Assembly: GCF_000469465.1 (NCBI RefSeq)
Contig: NZ_KI271858.1
Span: forward strand, 1 to 37,392
From: Gemella bergeri ATCC 700627
GTDB lineage: Bacteria; Bacillota; Bacilli; Staphylococcales; Gemellaceae
Length of the DNA: 37,392 bases
Reading direction: 5' to 3'
The translations under genes were made by a program, and so were the position numbers. Positions 1 to 8,859 of the stretch are shown here, one piece after another (the first letter of the stretch is position 1; each line of letters begins with the position of its first letter). The notes under the pieces are model-generated. The model saw nothing but the letters and a program-made list of their open reading frames with translations, had not been told where the DNA came from and did no database searches.

Positions 1-30
1 CTATCAGTCCTATATTTTGTAGATCCTAAA

Positions 31-1218
31 TTATTTAATGATTGAAGTAACAACACCTGAACCTACTGTACGTCCACCTTCACGAATTGAGAAACGAGTT
101 CCTTCTTCGATAGCGATTGGAGAAATAAGTTCAACATTGATAGCTACGTTATCACCAGGCATTACCATTTCTGTACCTTCAGGTAATGTAACTACTCCAG
201 TTACGTCAGTTGTACGGAAGTAGAATTGCGGGCGGTAGTTACTGAAGAATGGAGTATGACGACCACCTTCTTCTTTAGATAATACATACACGTCTGCTAC
301 GAATTGAGTATGTGGAGTAATTGTTTTAGGAGCTGCTAAAACTTGTCCACGTTCGATATCTTCACGAGCAACACCACGTAATAAAGCACCGATATTGTCT
401 CCTGCTTCAGCGTAATCTAATAATTTACGGAACATTTCTACTCCGGTTACAGTTGTAGAAGCCGGTTCATCAGTTAAACCAACGATTTCTACTACATCAC
501 CAACTTTAACTTGTCCACGTTCAACACGTCCTGTAGCAACTGTACCACGTCCTGTAATTGAGAATACGTCCTCAACTGGCATCATAAATGGTTTTGCATT
601 ATCACGTTCTGGAGTTGGGATATATGTATCAACAACTTCCATAAGTTCAATAATAGCTTTTTCTGCTTCAGGATCACCTTCAAGAGCTTTAAGAGCAGAA
701 CCTTTGATTACAGGTAGATCATCTCCATCATATCCGTATTCAGATAATAGTTCACGAACTTCCATTTCAACTAGTTCTAATAACTCTTCATCATCTACCA
801 TATCGCATTTGTTTAAGAATACTACAATTTTAGGTACCCCAACGTTACGTGATAATAAGATGTGTTCACGAGTTTGAGCCATAGGACCATCAGTAGCAGC
901 GATTACCAAGATAGCTCCATCCATTTGTGCAGCACCTGTGATCATGTTTTTAACATAGTCAGCGTGTCCTGGGCAGTCAACGTGTGCATAGTGACGTGTT
1001 GGAGTTTCATATTCGATATGAGAAGTGTTAATTGTGATACCACGTTCTCTTTCTTCAGGTGCATTATCGATAGAAGCATAGTCTTTAGCTTCTCCACCAT
1101 AAGTTTTAGCCAAAACAGTTGCAATAGCTGCTGTTAAAGTTGTTTTACCATGGTCAACGTGACCAATTGTTCCAATGTTAGCATGTGTTTTACTACGGTC
1201 AAATTTTTCTTTTGCCAT
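31..1218 (-). CDS. tuf: Elongation factor Tu
   Basis: GTPase that carries aminoacyl-tRNA to the ribosomal A site in the cytoplasm. The 395-residue product has the full family length and all GTP-binding motifs: GHVDHGKT at 19-26, DCPGH at 82-86 and NKCD at 137-140, followed by the two beta-barrel domains. It starts at ATG behind AAGGAGAG. It is the last gene of the str operon, 115 bases after fusA. A TTGTAA/TATCAT-like pair lies in that gap, so an extra tuf promoter is possible but weak. Intact and typical; identification is certain. Confidence 0.99.
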   Translation of the reverse strand: MAKEKFDRSKTHANIGTIGHVDHGKTTLTAAIATVLAKTYGGEAKDYASIDNAPEERERGITINTSHIEYETPTRHYAHVDCPGHADYVKNMITGAAQMDGAILVIAATDGPMAQTREHILLSRNVGVPKIVVFLNKCDMVDDEELLELVEMEVRELLSEYGYDGDDLPVIKGSALKALEGDPEAEKAIIELMEVVDTYIPTPERDNAKPFMMPVEDVFSITGRGTVATGRVERGQVKVGDVVEIVGLTDEPASTTVTGVEMFRKLLDYAEAGDNIGALLRGVAREDIERGQVLAAPKTITPHTQFVADVYVLSKEEGGRHTPFFSNYRPQFYFRTTDVTGVVTLPEGTEMVMPGDNVAINVELISPIAIEEGTRFSIREGGRTVGSGVVTSIIK

Positions 1219-1317
1219 TTTATAAAATCTCTCCTTAAAGTTAATTTAATATACATTAGCCACATAGTATTCTATGATAACTATATTTTATAATGTTACA
1301 ATAAAAATTGCAACTAT

Positions 1318-1352
1318 AAAGGGTAACTATTTACTACCCTTTATTTTTTTTG
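1318..1352. terminator. Hairpin over the fusA stop codon
   Basis: Perfect 8-bp arms AAAGGGTA/TACCCTTT with a 9-base loop. A T-run follows only when read on the plus strand, where it would stop antisense transcripts. Read in the operon direction there is no immediate T-run, so it more likely acts as an mRNA end or processing hairpin between fusA and tuf than as a full terminator. Confidence 0.45.
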
Positions 1353-3409
1353 ATAATTTCTTCTGAAATTGATTTTGGTACTTCTTCATAGTGATCAAAT
1401 GTCATTGTGTAAGTACCACGTCCTTGAGTTGAAGAACGTAAAGATGTTGCGTATCCGAACATTTCAGATAGCGGTACTTGGGCAGCTACCACTTGTGCAT
1501 TACCACGAGCTTCCATACCTTCCACACGACCACGACGTGAAGTAATATCTCCCATAATATCTCCTAGATATTCTTCAGGCATAACTACTTCAACTTTCAT
1601 AATCGGTTCTAAGATAACAGGATTACATTTTTTAGCTGCTTCTTTAAGTGCTAATGATGCTGCTACTTTAAACGCCATTTCAGATGAGTCGACATCATGA
1701 TATGATCCATCAAACAATTTAGCTTTAACATCAATTAATTCGTATCCTGCCAATACACCGTTTGCCATAGAATCTTTAAGCCCCGCTTCTACCGCCGGAA
1801 TATATTCACGAGGAACTACCCCACCGACAATAGCGTTTTCGAATTCAAATCCTGCTCCCGGTTCATTTGGAGTGAATTCAATCCATACGTCCCCATATTG
1901 TCCACGACCACCAGATTGACGAGTGAATTTACCTTGTACTTGTGCAGATTGTTTGAATGTTTCACGGTATGATACCATAGGCGCCCCTACTGTACATTCA
2001 ACTTTAAATTCACGACGCATACGATCTACAATAATATCTAAGTGTAATTCACCCATACCGGCAATGATAACTTGTCCGGTTTCTTCATCTGTACCTGCAC
2101 GGAATGTTGGGTCTTCTTCTTGAAGTTTCTGTAAAGCTGTAGCCATTTTATCTTGGTCAGCTTTAGATTTCGGCTCAACAGAAAGTTGAATAACCGGTTC
2201 CGGAAATTCCATTGATTCCAAAATAACTTCGTTTTTCTCATCACAAAGTGTATCACCGGTAGTAGTGTCTTTAAGACCTACTGCTGCTGCAATATCCCCT
2301 GCATAAACTTCTGAAATTTCGTTACGAGTATTAGCGTGCATTTGTAATATACGTCCTACACGTTCACGTTTACCTTTTGTTGAGTTTTTAACATATGAAC
2401 CAGATGATAAAACACCTGAATACACACGGAAGAATGTAAGTTTCCCTACAAATGGGTCAGTCATAACTTTGAATGCTAATGCTGAAAACGGTTCTTCATC
2501 TGAAGAATGTCTTTCTACTTCTTCATCTGTATCCGGATCTGTCCCTTTAATAGCCGGTACATCTAATGGTGATGGTAAGTAGTCTACTACTGCATCAAGC
2601 ATTGGTTGTACCCCTTTATATTTGAACGCCGAACCGCACACAACCGGGAAGAATTCTACTGATAAAGTAGCTTTACGAATTACAGCTTTTAGATCTGCAA
2701 CTGTAATTTCTTCTCCACCTAAGTATTTTTCCATAAATTCTTCATCAAATTCTGCTACAGCTTCGATTAATTTTTCACGATATTCTTCGGCTTGATCTTG
2801 ATATTCCGCCGGAATTTCTTTAACAACAAGATTTTCACCAACGCTACCCTCATTATAGATAGCTTTCATTTCTACAAGATCAATAACACCTTCAAATTGG
2901 TCTTCTGCACCGATTGCTAATTGAATCGGATGTGCATTTGCTTGTAGTCTGTCATGAATTGTTCCTACTGAATATAGGAAGTCAGCCCCTGTTTTATCCA
3001 TTTTATTAACGAATACAATACGAGGAACCCCATAAGTTGTCGCTTGACGCCAAACAGTTTCAGTTTGTGGTTCAACACCAGATTGAGCATCAAGAACAGC
3101 AACAGAACCGTCAAGTACACGTAATGAACGTTCAACTTCGACTGTAAAGTCTACGTGTCCTGGTGTGTCAATAATATTGATTCTGTGATTTTTCCATTCG
3201 GCAGTTGTTGCAGCAGATGTAATTGTAATCCCACGTTCTTGTTCTTGTTCCATCCAGTCCATTTGTGAAGCACCTTCATGTGTTTCACCTATTTTATGAA
3301 TTTTCCCAGTGTAGAACAAGATACGCTCTGTTGCAGTAGTTTTACCTGCGTCAATGTGAGCCATGATACCGATATTACGAGTATCTTTTAAAGAAAATGC
3401 TCTAGCCAT
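1334..3409 (-). CDS. fusA: Elongation factor G
   Basis: Translocase GTPase that moves tRNA and mRNA through the ribosome and helps ribosome recycling. The 691-residue protein has AHIDAGKT at 17-24, DTPGH at 81-85 and NKMD at 135-138, and the full set of EF-G domains to the C-terminus. A GAAAGGAG site precedes the ATG. It lies between rpsG and tuf in the classic str order. The last codons and the stop fall inside an 8-bp inverted repeat (1318-1342). The domains III-V region, where fusidic acid resistance changes usually lie, shows no obvious disruption, but I cannot call alleles from one sequence. Confidence 0.99.
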   Translation of the reverse strand: MARAFSLKDTRNIGIMAHIDAGKTTATERILFYTGKIHKIGETHEGASQMDWMEQEQERGITITSAATTAEWKNHRINIIDTPGHVDFTVEVERSLRVLDGSVAVLDAQSGVEPQTETVWRQATTYGVPRIVFVNKMDKTGADFLYSVGTIHDRLQANAHPIQLAIGAEDQFEGVIDLVEMKAIYNEGSVGENLVVKEIPAEYQDQAEEYREKLIEAVAEFDEEFMEKYLGGEEITVADLKAVIRKATLSVEFFPVVCGSAFKYKGVQPMLDAVVDYLPSPLDVPAIKGTDPDTDEEVERHSSDEEPFSALAFKVMTDPFVGKLTFFRVYSGVLSSGSYVKNSTKGKRERVGRILQMHANTRNEISEVYAGDIAAAVGLKDTTTGDTLCDEKNEVILESMEFPEPVIQLSVEPKSKADQDKMATALQKLQEEDPTFRAGTDEETGQVIIAGMGELHLDIIVDRMRREFKVECTVGAPMVSYRETFKQSAQVQGKFTRQSGGRGQYGDVWIEFTPNEPGAGFEFENAIVGGVVPREYIPAVEAGLKDSMANGVLAGYELIDVKAKLFDGSYHDVDSSEMAFKVAASLALKEAAKKCNPVILEPIMKVEVVMPEEYLGDIMGDITSRRGRVEGMEARGNAQVVAAQVPLSEMFGYATSLRSSTQGRGTYTMTFDHYEEVPKSISEEIIKKNKG

Positions 3410-3470
3410 GAGTCAATTTTCTCCTTTCATATAATGTTTAAATATTTTTGACAATGTCTATTTTATAGTG

Positions 3471-3497
3471 AAAAACTCAAGCTAAGATCCTAGCTTG
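3471..3497 (-). terminator. Terminator-like hairpin between rpsG and fusA
   Basis: In operon direction the arms CAAGCTA and TAGCTTG pair perfectly around a short loop and are followed by AGTTTTTC. This has the form of a weak intrinsic terminator or attenuator inside the str operon, 60-90 bases before the fusA start. It may set the ratio of ribosomal protein to elongation factor mRNA. The role is inferred. Confidence 0.5.
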
Positions 3498-3513
3498 ATA
3501 TTCACCTTATTTA

Positions 3514-3984
3514 TTACCAACGATAGTGAGCAAACGCTTTATTAGCTTCAGCCATCTTGTGAGTATCTTCACGTTTTTTAACTGCTGAGCCTGTATTGTT
3601 TGCTGCATCTAGGATTTCATTAGCAAGACGTTGTTCCATAGTTTTTTCTCCTCTTAAACGAGAGTAATTAACTAACCAACGCAATCCCAATGTAATTCTT
3701 CTTTCAGCACGTACTTCCACCGGTACTTGGTAGTTAGAACCACCTACACGACGAGCACGTACTTCTAGTACAGGCATAATGTTGTTTAATGCTTCATCAA
3801 ACACTTCCATAGCATCACGACCTGATTTTTCTTTGATTATATCAAATGAAGAATACAGAATTCTTTGAGCTGTACCGCGTTTACCATCTAGCATTAATTT
3901 ATTTATCAATTTTGTAACTAATTTTGAGTTATAAATTGGATCTGGCAAAACATCACGTTTTGCAACCGGACCTTTACGTGGCAT
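3514..3984 (-). CDS. rpsG: 30S ribosomal protein S7
   Basis: Primary assembly protein of the 30S head that contacts 16S rRNA and the E-site tRNA. The start is set at the ATG beginning [10 protein letters not shown], giving 156 residues, the usual length. That ATG has GAAAGGAGGC seven bases upstream, while an in-frame ATG six codons earlier lies upstream of this ribosome site and is not used. The C-terminal [14 protein letters not shown] is typical of Bacilli. It is the second gene of the str operon. In other bacteria S7 can repress its own operon, so the leader and hairpins here may be its targets. Confidence 0.98.
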   Translation of the reverse strand: MPRKGPVAKRDVLPDPIYNSKLVTKLINKLMLDGKRGTAQRILYSSFDIIKEKSGRDAMEVFDEALNNIMPVLEVRARRVGGSNYQVPVEVRAERRITLGLRWLVNYSRLRGEKTMEQRLANEILDAANNTGSAVKKREDTHKMAEANKAFAHYRW

Positions 3985-4033
3985 AATGTTGCCTCCTTTC
4001 ACGAAATTCTTTTATCAAATTATTTTCAAATTA

Positions 4034-4453
4034 TTATTTTTTCTCTTTTGGTTTTTTAGCACCGTATAGAGAACGTCCTTGTTTACGGTCGTTAACTCCT
4101 GCAGTATCTAAAGCTCCACGAATAATGTGGTAACGTACCCCCGGTAAGTCTTTTACACGCCCTCCACGAATAAGTACAACACTGTGTTCTTGAAGGTTGT
4201 GTCCGATACCCGGAATATATGCTGTTACTTCGATTTGATTTGATAAACGAACACGCGCATATTTACGTAAAGCTGAGTTAGGTTTTTTAGGTGTCATAGT
4301 CCCAACACGAGTACATACTCCTCTTTTTTGCGGAGAAGAAATATCAGTTTCTTTCTTTCTTTGAGAGTTATACCCTTTGTTAAGAGCTGGTGAATCTGAT
4401 TTTGATACTTTTGATTTACGAGGTTTACGAACTAATTGATTAATAGTTGGCAT
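4034..4453 (-). CDS. rpsL: 30S ribosomal protein S12
   Basis: Decoding-centre protein of the small subunit. At 139 residues it has the longer Bacilli form with an extra basic segment near residues 26-40 compared with E. coli. The two lysines whose replacement gives streptomycin resistance are both present: K56 in TPKKPNS and K101 in GGRVKDLPG. The sequence therefore looks like a streptomycin-sensitive allele. A strong GGAAAGGAGG site precedes the ATG. It is the first gene of the str operon, behind the promoter at 4584-4612. Unlike many Bacilli, rpoC and an L7Ae-like gene are not directly upstream. Confidence 0.98.
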   Translation of the reverse strand: MPTINQLVRKPRKSKVSKSDSPALNKGYNSQRKKETDISSPQKRGVCTRVGTMTPKKPNSALRKYARVRLSNQIEVTAYIPGIGHNLQEHSVVLIRGGRVKDLPGVRYHIIRGALDTAGVNDRKQGRSLYGAKKPKEKK

Positions 4454-4492
4454 TTCTTTGGTTTCCTCCTTTCCATAAAAATTTTATTTTTA

Positions 4493-4576
4493 TTATGAAT
4501 CACATATCCAGGTGGTTCATAAAATTACAATTTTTTTTAGCCTAGCGGCTTTACACAGAGCGTTTAAAACACTCAC
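4493..4576 (-). promoter_or_regulatory. Structured 5' leader of the str operon
   Basis: The roughly 120-base leader holds three inverted repeats. The first (4558-4574) pairs GAGTGTTT with AAACGCTC with almost no loop. The second (4539-4550) is AGCC/GGCT with loop GCTA. The third (4493-4522) pairs TTATGAA with TTCATAA and continues with CAC/GTG around an 8-base loop. Such a leader could bind S7 or S12 or stabilise the message; no ligand is shown by the sequence. Confidence 0.45.
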
Positions 4577-4583
4577 GTACTAA

Positions 4584-4612
4584 ATAATAACATTTTTTTT
4601 TTTTATTGTCAA
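4584..4612 (-). promoter_or_regulatory. str operon promoter
   Basis: On the minus strand there is a perfect -35 TTGACA (4607-4612), a 17-base A-rich spacer and a -10 TATTAT (4584-4589). This is the strongest-looking promoter in the window, as expected for ribosomal protein and elongation factor genes. Transcription should begin near 4577. Confidence 0.85.
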
Positions 4613-4619
4613 TAGTTTT

Positions 4620-4918
4620 TTTAATTTTTTCTACTACCTTATATCCCTATTTAATAATATCTTATTTTTACACATAACCGGGTGTATCGCAAAAATTATC
4701 TAAATAAAAATTTTTATATAAACACCATTATTTTTTGTTTGTTTATGTTAAAATTATTTACGTCAAATATCCTTTTGTAATTTATTGTTTTCACACTTTT
4801 TATTATATTTGAGTATTTGTCTTTTTGTATACAATAAATAATACGGGAATGGAGTTTTTTCCATTCTCGTATCATTATACAACCAAAAAAACTGGTTGCT
4901 CCACCTAATTCTTTTTTC
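4620..4918. other. Non-coding AT-rich gap between the str promoter and the DUF438 gene
   Basis: About 300 bases without a credible gene. The only clear structure is a 13-bp imperfect hairpin at 4841-4872 (arms ATACGGGAATGGA and TCCATTCTCGTAT), which lies downstream of the DUF438 gene and probably ends its transcript. A small CAACCA/TGGTTG hairpin with a T-rich loop sits just before it. The rest is low-complexity AT sequence with no recognisable signal. Confidence 0.6.
4841..4872 (-). terminator. Terminator-like hairpin after the DUF438 gene
   Basis: Arms of 13 bases with one G-T pair enclose a six-base A/T loop. The following TATTTATT on the minus strand is a poor T-run, so termination may be partial or the hairpin may protect the mRNA end. 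Confidence 0.5.
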
Positions 4919-6262
4919 TTACTCTATATCACGATAATAATCGCTTGTTATTTCACGATATGGTTGTATATCCTGAACATATTCAAGGACACCTTGAAAT
5001 TCATTGTTATTATCATATACTCCTGCATAAGTTATATGGACAAACTTATCACGTGATTTAGATTTAAACCACATTTCATATTTATCTTTTTTTCCATCAC
5101 GCAAATTTTTAAAAATTGTACGTACTTTTTCTAAATGTTGTGGAGGATGACAAAGTTCAACATTACGCCCAATTTGACTTGGAGTGCGTTTAAATATCAT
5201 CTCATCACTTGGCACATTATCATTATAATATTGAAATATATCATCTTTGTTAACAAAGGTAATTTCCATCGGTAAGTGGTTAAGTATTAAATTTGCTTGT
5301 TCTACTGACAAATATCCGTTACCAAAAGATTGTTCACTATTTCTGTCAACAACCTTATTCTCATTTTTTTTAGGTTTAAAAGTGATGGTAATCTCACCTT
5401 CCGGAGTGTCTACAATTTTTTGTATTAAATTATTTTCTTCATTAGATATTTTTTGTGTTTCTTTTGAATTTTCTATTTCTTTTCCAAATGACTCCCTATG
5501 TGGAACCCATTTTTCTGTCGGTTTAATTATTGCATACCCATACGCATCACTCTCTTTAGCTATGTTTAACCAATCATCTTGATTAAATGTTTCCATAAGA
5601 ATCATAAGCAATATGGATTCTTCCTTAAAAATCATTTCTTCAAATTCTTTAACAAAAACTTCAAAACTTGCTTTAACTTTTTCTATATCAACATTAGGAA
5701 GTTTTTCTGCATCTTTTGAGGCATTATTAAATAATTTCCGTATTTTATCATCCACACCCCACATAACTTTAGGTGGTGCTGTATGACCATAGCGTTCCAT
5801 AATAGGGAACATCAATTCTTCTTTTCGACGATAATGTATATCAAACTGACCTAATAAATTTAATTGACGAAAAAGTCCCTTTAACACTTCTTTTTTAGTC
5901 ATTTCATCCGTTATTTTTACATAATTTGTCAAAATACGTCTTATACGCATGATGGTAGCTCTAAGTGCAAAATTTTCTTGTTTAAATATTTGAACAGGGT
6001 GTCCCGGATGTTCTGTATCCGCAATTTCTACATTTTTTATTGCCCCTTTAAAAAGATTGGCATGAACATTACATAATTTCATTACATCTTCAAATGTAAC
6101 ACCTGAGTTAGAATTCATAAGTTCATGTTCCATAAGGCTAATTTCTATCGCCGATACTCCTGAAAAATGCTTATCAAATTCTTCTTGAACAGATTCTGCA
6201 CTCTCTCCATTATGCAAACGTAACAAAATAGATTTTAAAACCTCTATACGTTTAGTAGCCAT
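4919..6262 (-). CDS. DUF438 / hemerythrin-like / PAS domain protein
   Basis: A 447-residue cytoplasmic protein with three regions. Residues about 1-75 match the DUF438 fold. Residues about 85-230 look like a hemerythrin-type helical bundle (HPVQIF..EN, then HYRRKEELMFP and YGHTAPPKVMW), which in relatives holds a di-iron site. Residues about 315-440 form a PAS domain (ITFVNKDDIFQYYND, RNVELCHPP, HITYAGVYD). Family knowledge suggests sensing of oxygen, nitric oxide or redox state. Its ATG overlaps the stop codon of the DUF1858 gene (TAATG), so the two are translationally coupled. The reaction or partner is unknown. Domain assignment is firm, function is inference. Confidence 0.85.
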   Translation of the reverse strand: MATKRIEVLKSILLRLHNGESAESVQEEFDKHFSGVSAIEISLMEHELMNSNSGVTFEDVMKLCNVHANLFKGAIKNVEIADTEHPGHPVQIFKQENFALRATIMRIRRILTNYVKITDEMTKKEVLKGLFRQLNLLGQFDIHYRRKEELMFPIMERYGHTAPPKVMWGVDDKIRKLFNNASKDAEKLPNVDIEKVKASFEVFVKEFEEMIFKEESILLMILMETFNQDDWLNIAKESDAYGYAIIKPTEKWVPHRESFGKEIENSKETQKISNEENNLIQKIVDTPEGEITITFKPKKNENKVVDRNSEQSFGNGYLSVEQANLILNHLPMEITFVNKDDIFQYYNDNVPSDEMIFKRTPSQIGRNVELCHPPQHLEKVRTIFKNLRDGKKDKYEMWFKSKSRDKFVHITYAGVYDNNNEFQGVLEYVQDIQPYREITSDYYRDIE

Positions 6263-6495
6263 TAATCCAGTCCTACCACTTCATATCCATTTGCTTTCAA
6301 TGTAGAAATTATTTTTTCCAACTCTATCCCTGCCAACTTAGAACCCATTTTCAACGATGTTTTTCTACCTATGGTATTTCTCATAATAGGATTGGCTAAC
6401 GGTTTAAACCCTAAATCTACTAAAATATCCAACACCTCCGGATGTTTATCTACAACCTCTGCTACCGGAATACTCACATCAATAATATTATCCAT
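6262..6495 (-). CDS. DUF1858 domain protein (ScdA N-terminal-like)
   Basis: A 77-residue protein with the pattern IDVSIPVAEVVDKHPEVLDILVDLGFKPLANP typical of DUF1858, the small domain also found at the N-terminus of the iron-sulfur repair protein ScdA/YtfE. It lacks the usual cysteine of the ScdA domain. It is the first gene of a two-gene operon with the DUF438/hemerythrin protein, overlapping by one base. A GAGG ribosome site precedes the ATG. The pair probably acts together in repair or sensing linked to iron or nitric oxide, but this is inferred from the association and from ScdA, not shown here. Confidence 0.8.
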   Translation of the reverse strand: MDNIIDVSIPVAEVVDKHPEVLDILVDLGFKPLANPIMRNTIGRKTSLKMGSKLAGIELEKIISTLKANGYEVVGLD

Positions 6496-6529
6496 TTTAC
6501 TAACCTCATTTCTTTTTTCCTGTGGATTT

Positions 6530-6538
6530 ATTATATCA
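6530..6538 (-). promoter_or_regulatory. Extended -10 promoter of the DUF1858-DUF438 operon
   Basis: The minus strand reads TGATATAAT, a perfect TATAAT (6530-6535) with the TG extension. No good -35 is present at 17-18 bases, which fits an extended -10 promoter. The start site would be about 35 bases upstream of the ATG. Confidence 0.6.
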
Positions 6539-6667
6539 CATCCTAAAATTTTTCTCTAACAATTATAAATATTTATTATTAATTGATATATTTGTAAATA
6601 TATATAATATGGTTCACTTATTTTTACAACATTTTTAAATTGTAAATCTTCACTTTAAGCATTTTTA

Positions 6668-6695
6668 TTGTTTTTCTTTAATGATATGTTATAAT
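6668..6695 (+). promoter_or_regulatory. Promoter of the thiamine uptake operon
   Basis: TTGTTT (6668-6673), a 16-base spacer and TATAAT (6690-6695) preceded by TG at 6687-6688, so it is also an extended -10. Transcription would start about eight bases later, right at the first stem of the riboswitch. Confidence 0.7.
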
Positions 6696-6700
6696 AACTT

Positions 6701-6788
6701 ATACGGGAGTCTGTAAACAGTCTGAGAGGAAATTTTATAATTTCGACCGAACCTGATCTGGATAATGCCAGCGTAGGGAAGTTAATCT
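6701..6788 (+). promoter_or_regulatory. TPP riboswitch (THI element)
   Basis: The conserved THI-box core is plain: CGGGAGTC, then CTGAGAGG at 6722-6729, and GAACCTGATCTGGATAATG with GCCAGCGTAGGGAAG up to 6781. These are the pyrimidine- and pyrophosphate-sensing helices that bind thiamine pyrophosphate. It lies between the promoter and the first gene of the transport operon and should switch the operon off when TPP is plentiful. The identification is certain from the motif alone. Confidence 0.96.
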
Positions 6789-6804
6789 TAAAGACCATAA
6801 TTAG

Positions 6805-6832
6805 ACCCCTTAAACTTATAAGGAGGTTTTTT
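6805..6832 (+). terminator. Riboswitch expression platform: terminator that also hides the ribosome site
   Basis: ACCCCTTA (6805-6812) pairs with TAAGG-A-GGT (6819-6827) around a six-base loop and runs into six T residues. The 3' arm is itself the ribosome site AAGGAGG (6820-6826) of the first gene. One hairpin can therefore both end transcription and block translation when TPP is bound. Confidence 0.75.
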
Positions 6833-6835
6833 ATT

Positions 6836-7120
6836 TTGCAAAATTGCAGTATCGCTTTACAAATTCTTCCATTGGAAAAAGATGATATTGGAAGATTAAA
6901 AACTATTGATAAAGTTATAAACTTTATTTTATCAAAACATTCCACCGCCGTCGTTACGCCGTTTGAAACGGTAATCGAAGGTGATTTTAATGACTTAATG
7001 GCGACTTTAAAAGAATGTTTACTTATCGCTGGGGAAAATTGCAATAATATTTTTGCTAATGTAAAAATTAATTACGGGAGTATTTTAACGATTGATGAAA
7101 AAATTAGTAAATTTAATTAA
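6836..7120 (+). CDS. MTH1187-family thiamine-binding protein
   Basis: A 94-residue cytoplasmic protein of the MTH1187/YkoF-like ferredoxin-fold family. Family features visible are CSIALQILPL at the start and the central HSTAVVTPFETVIEGDFNDLMATLKEC. Family members bind thiamine or related compounds and are common in thiamine-regulated operons. The start is TTG at 6836 with AAGGAGG nine bases upstream; no ATG fits this ribosome site. It is the first gene after the TPP riboswitch and overlaps the permease gene, which confirms a link to thiamine or its pyrimidine precursor. The exact ligand and role are not shown by the sequence. Confidence 0.85.
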   Translation: MQNCSIALQILPLEKDDIGRLKTIDKVINFILSKHSTAVVTPFETVIEGDFNDLMATLKECLLIAGENCNNIFANVKINYGSILTIDEKISKFN

Positions 7121-7880
7121 TAAATATACCAGTGCTATTACTATGATCTTTCTACTTATTATTTGGCAAGGAGCGGGATATTTGAATCTACTCCCAAAAT
7201 ATATAATTCCTACTCCGACAGAAATAATACATGCTTTTATAAAAAATTATAAAACATTAATTTTTCATAGTAAAATTACTTTAATAGAGGCTATTATCGG
7301 GTTATTTTTAGGAATCGTAATAGCTTGGCTCTTAGCTTTAATAATGGATAGCATCCCCGCCTTTAATAAAGCCATTTATCCGCTTTTAGTTTTAACACAA
7401 ACTATCCCAACTATAGCTATAGCACCTATACTTGTTTTATGGTTAGGCTACGGCCTCACACCTAAAATAGTATTAATAATACTTACTACAACTTTTCCGA
7501 TTATTGTCAGTATTCTCGATGGTTTTAGAAATTGTGATAAAGACATGATTACTCTACTCAAACTTATGAATGCCGGCAAACTCCAAATACTCTGGCATGT
7601 CAAAATCCCGAATAGTCTTTCATATTTTTATGCAGGGCTTCGTGTAAGTGTATCATATGCTTTTATCGCTGCAGTAGTTGCCGAATGGCTTGGTGGTTTT
7701 GAAGGACTTGGTGTTTATATGATTAAAGCTAAAAAATTATTTGAATATGATACTATGTTTGCGATTATTATTCTAGTATCAATAATTAGTTTGCTAAGTA
7801 TTCAATTAGTAAAACTAAGTGAAAAGAAAATTATTAAATGGAAATATATAGGAGACAATTATGAAAAAAATAATAGTTAG
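7095..7880 (+). CDS. ABC transporter permease, thiamine/HMP precursor type
   Basis: Inner-membrane subunit of 261 residues with about six hydrophobic segments and the BPD-type loop around MNAGKLQILWHVKIPNS that contacts the ATPase. It resembles the SsuC/ThiX permease group. The start is taken as ATG 7095, with TTG at 7092 as an alternative and a GGGAG site upstream; it overlaps the preceding gene by 26 bases. The next gene starts 20 bases before its end. Position in a TPP-controlled operon points to uptake of thiamine or a pyrimidine precursor such as HMP. The substrate itself is inferred. Confidence 0.88.
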   Translation: MKKLVNLINKYTSAITMIFLLIIWQGAGYLNLLPKYIIPTPTEIIHAFIKNYKTLIFHSKITLIEAIIGLFLGIVIAWLLALIMDSIPAFNKAIYPLLVLTQTIPTIAIAPILVLWLGYGLTPKIVLIILTTTFPIIVSILDGFRNCDKDMITLLKLMNAGKLQILWHVKIPNSLSYFYAGLRVSVSYAFIAAVVAEWLGGFEGLGVYMIKAKKLFEYDTMFAIIILVSIISLLSIQLVKLSEKKIIKWKYIGDNYEKNNS

Positions 7881-8859
7881 TTTATTTGCTGTTGTTCTTG
7901 CTGTAACACTTACAGCTTGTGGTACTAATAAACAAAATACAGAACAAAAAAAAGATTTAAAAAAAGTGGATTTCGTTTTAGATTGGGCGATAAATACAAA
8001 TCATACCGGACTTTTTGTTGCAAAAGAAAAAGGTTATTTTGCTGAAGCAGGTATTGATTTTGATATTAAACCGGCACCGGAAGACAGTACTTCTGATTTA
8101 ATTATTAATAATAAAGCGCCATTTGGAATTTATTATCAAGACACTATGGCTAATAAACTTTCTAAAGGAGCAGGGATCACTGCTGTCGCTGCAATAATAG
8201 AGCATAATACTTCCGGTGTTATTTCATTAAAAAAAAGTAACATTAAAGAACCTAAAGATTTAGTAGGTAAAAAATATGGAACATGGAATGATCCTGTGGA
8301 GCTTGCCATGATTAAATCATTAGTTGAAAAACAAGGTGGAGATTTTAGCAAGATAAAACTCACCCCTAATACAGACACTAATTCTGTCACTCCAATGGAA
8401 AATGGAGCATTTGATGCTGCATGGATTTATTATGCGTGGGATGGTAAGCTGGCTGAATCTATGAATCTAGATATTAACTACTTCTACTTAAAAGATTTTG
8501 CTAAAGAACTGGACTACTATTCTCCGGTAATTATCGCTAACAACGATTATTTAAAAGAAAACAAAGAAGAAGCAAAAAAAGTTATTCAAGCAATTAAGAA
8601 AGGATATGTCTATGCAATGGAACATCCTGAAGAAGCTGCTGATATTTTAATCAAAAATGCACCGGAATTAAAAGAAAAACGTGATTTTATAATTAATTCA
8701 CAAAAATATTTATCAGAACGTTATGCAACGGATAAAAATAAATGGGGCGAATTTGATGCTGAACGTTGGAATGCTTTTTACCGTTGGGTAAACAAAAATA
8801 ACATCGTTGAAAAACCTCTAGCAGATAACACAGGATTTACCAATGACTTTGTAAAATAA
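7861..8859 (+). CDS. ThiY/NMT1-type substrate-binding lipoprotein
   Basis: Extracellular binding protein of 332 residues anchored by a lipobox, LTAC with Cys20, after a basic and hydrophobic signal (MKKIIVSLFAVVLAVTLTAC). The mature part carries the NMT1/THI5-like pattern: KVDFVLDWAINTNHTGLFVAKEKGYF near the start and PVELAMIKSLVEKQGG in the middle. Relatives such as ThiY bind formylaminopyrimidine or other thiamine precursors. The ATG follows TAGGAGACAATT. It overlaps the permease gene by 20 bases and the ATPase gene by one base, so the transporter is translated as a coupled set. Confidence 0.9.
   Translation: MKKIIVSLFAVVLAVTLTACGTNKQNTEQKKDLKKVDFVLDWAINTNHTGLFVAKEKGYFAEAGIDFDIKPAPEDSTSDLIINNKAPFGIYYQDTMANKLSKGAGITAVAAIIEHNTSGVISLKKSNIKEPKDLVGKKYGTWNDPVELAMIKSLVEKQGGDFSKIKLTPNTDTNSVTPMENGAFDAAWIYYAWDGKLAESMNLDINYFYLKDFAKELDYYSPVIIANNDYLKENKEEAKKVIQAIKKGYVYAMEHPEEAADILIKNAPELKEKRDFIINSQKYLSERYATDKNKWGEFDAERWNAFYRWVNKNNIVEKPLADNTGFTNDFVK

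Noticed and set aside
1318-1352. Plus-strand terminator at the fusA end as proof of a plus-strand transcript
   Set aside because: No plus-strand gene or promoter could be found upstream; the T-run comes from lysine codons of fusA.
6655-7044. 129-codon minus-strand ORF across the riboswitch and the MTH1187 gene
   Set aside because: It runs antisense through a clear riboswitch and a recognisable gene, has no ribosome site and no family features.
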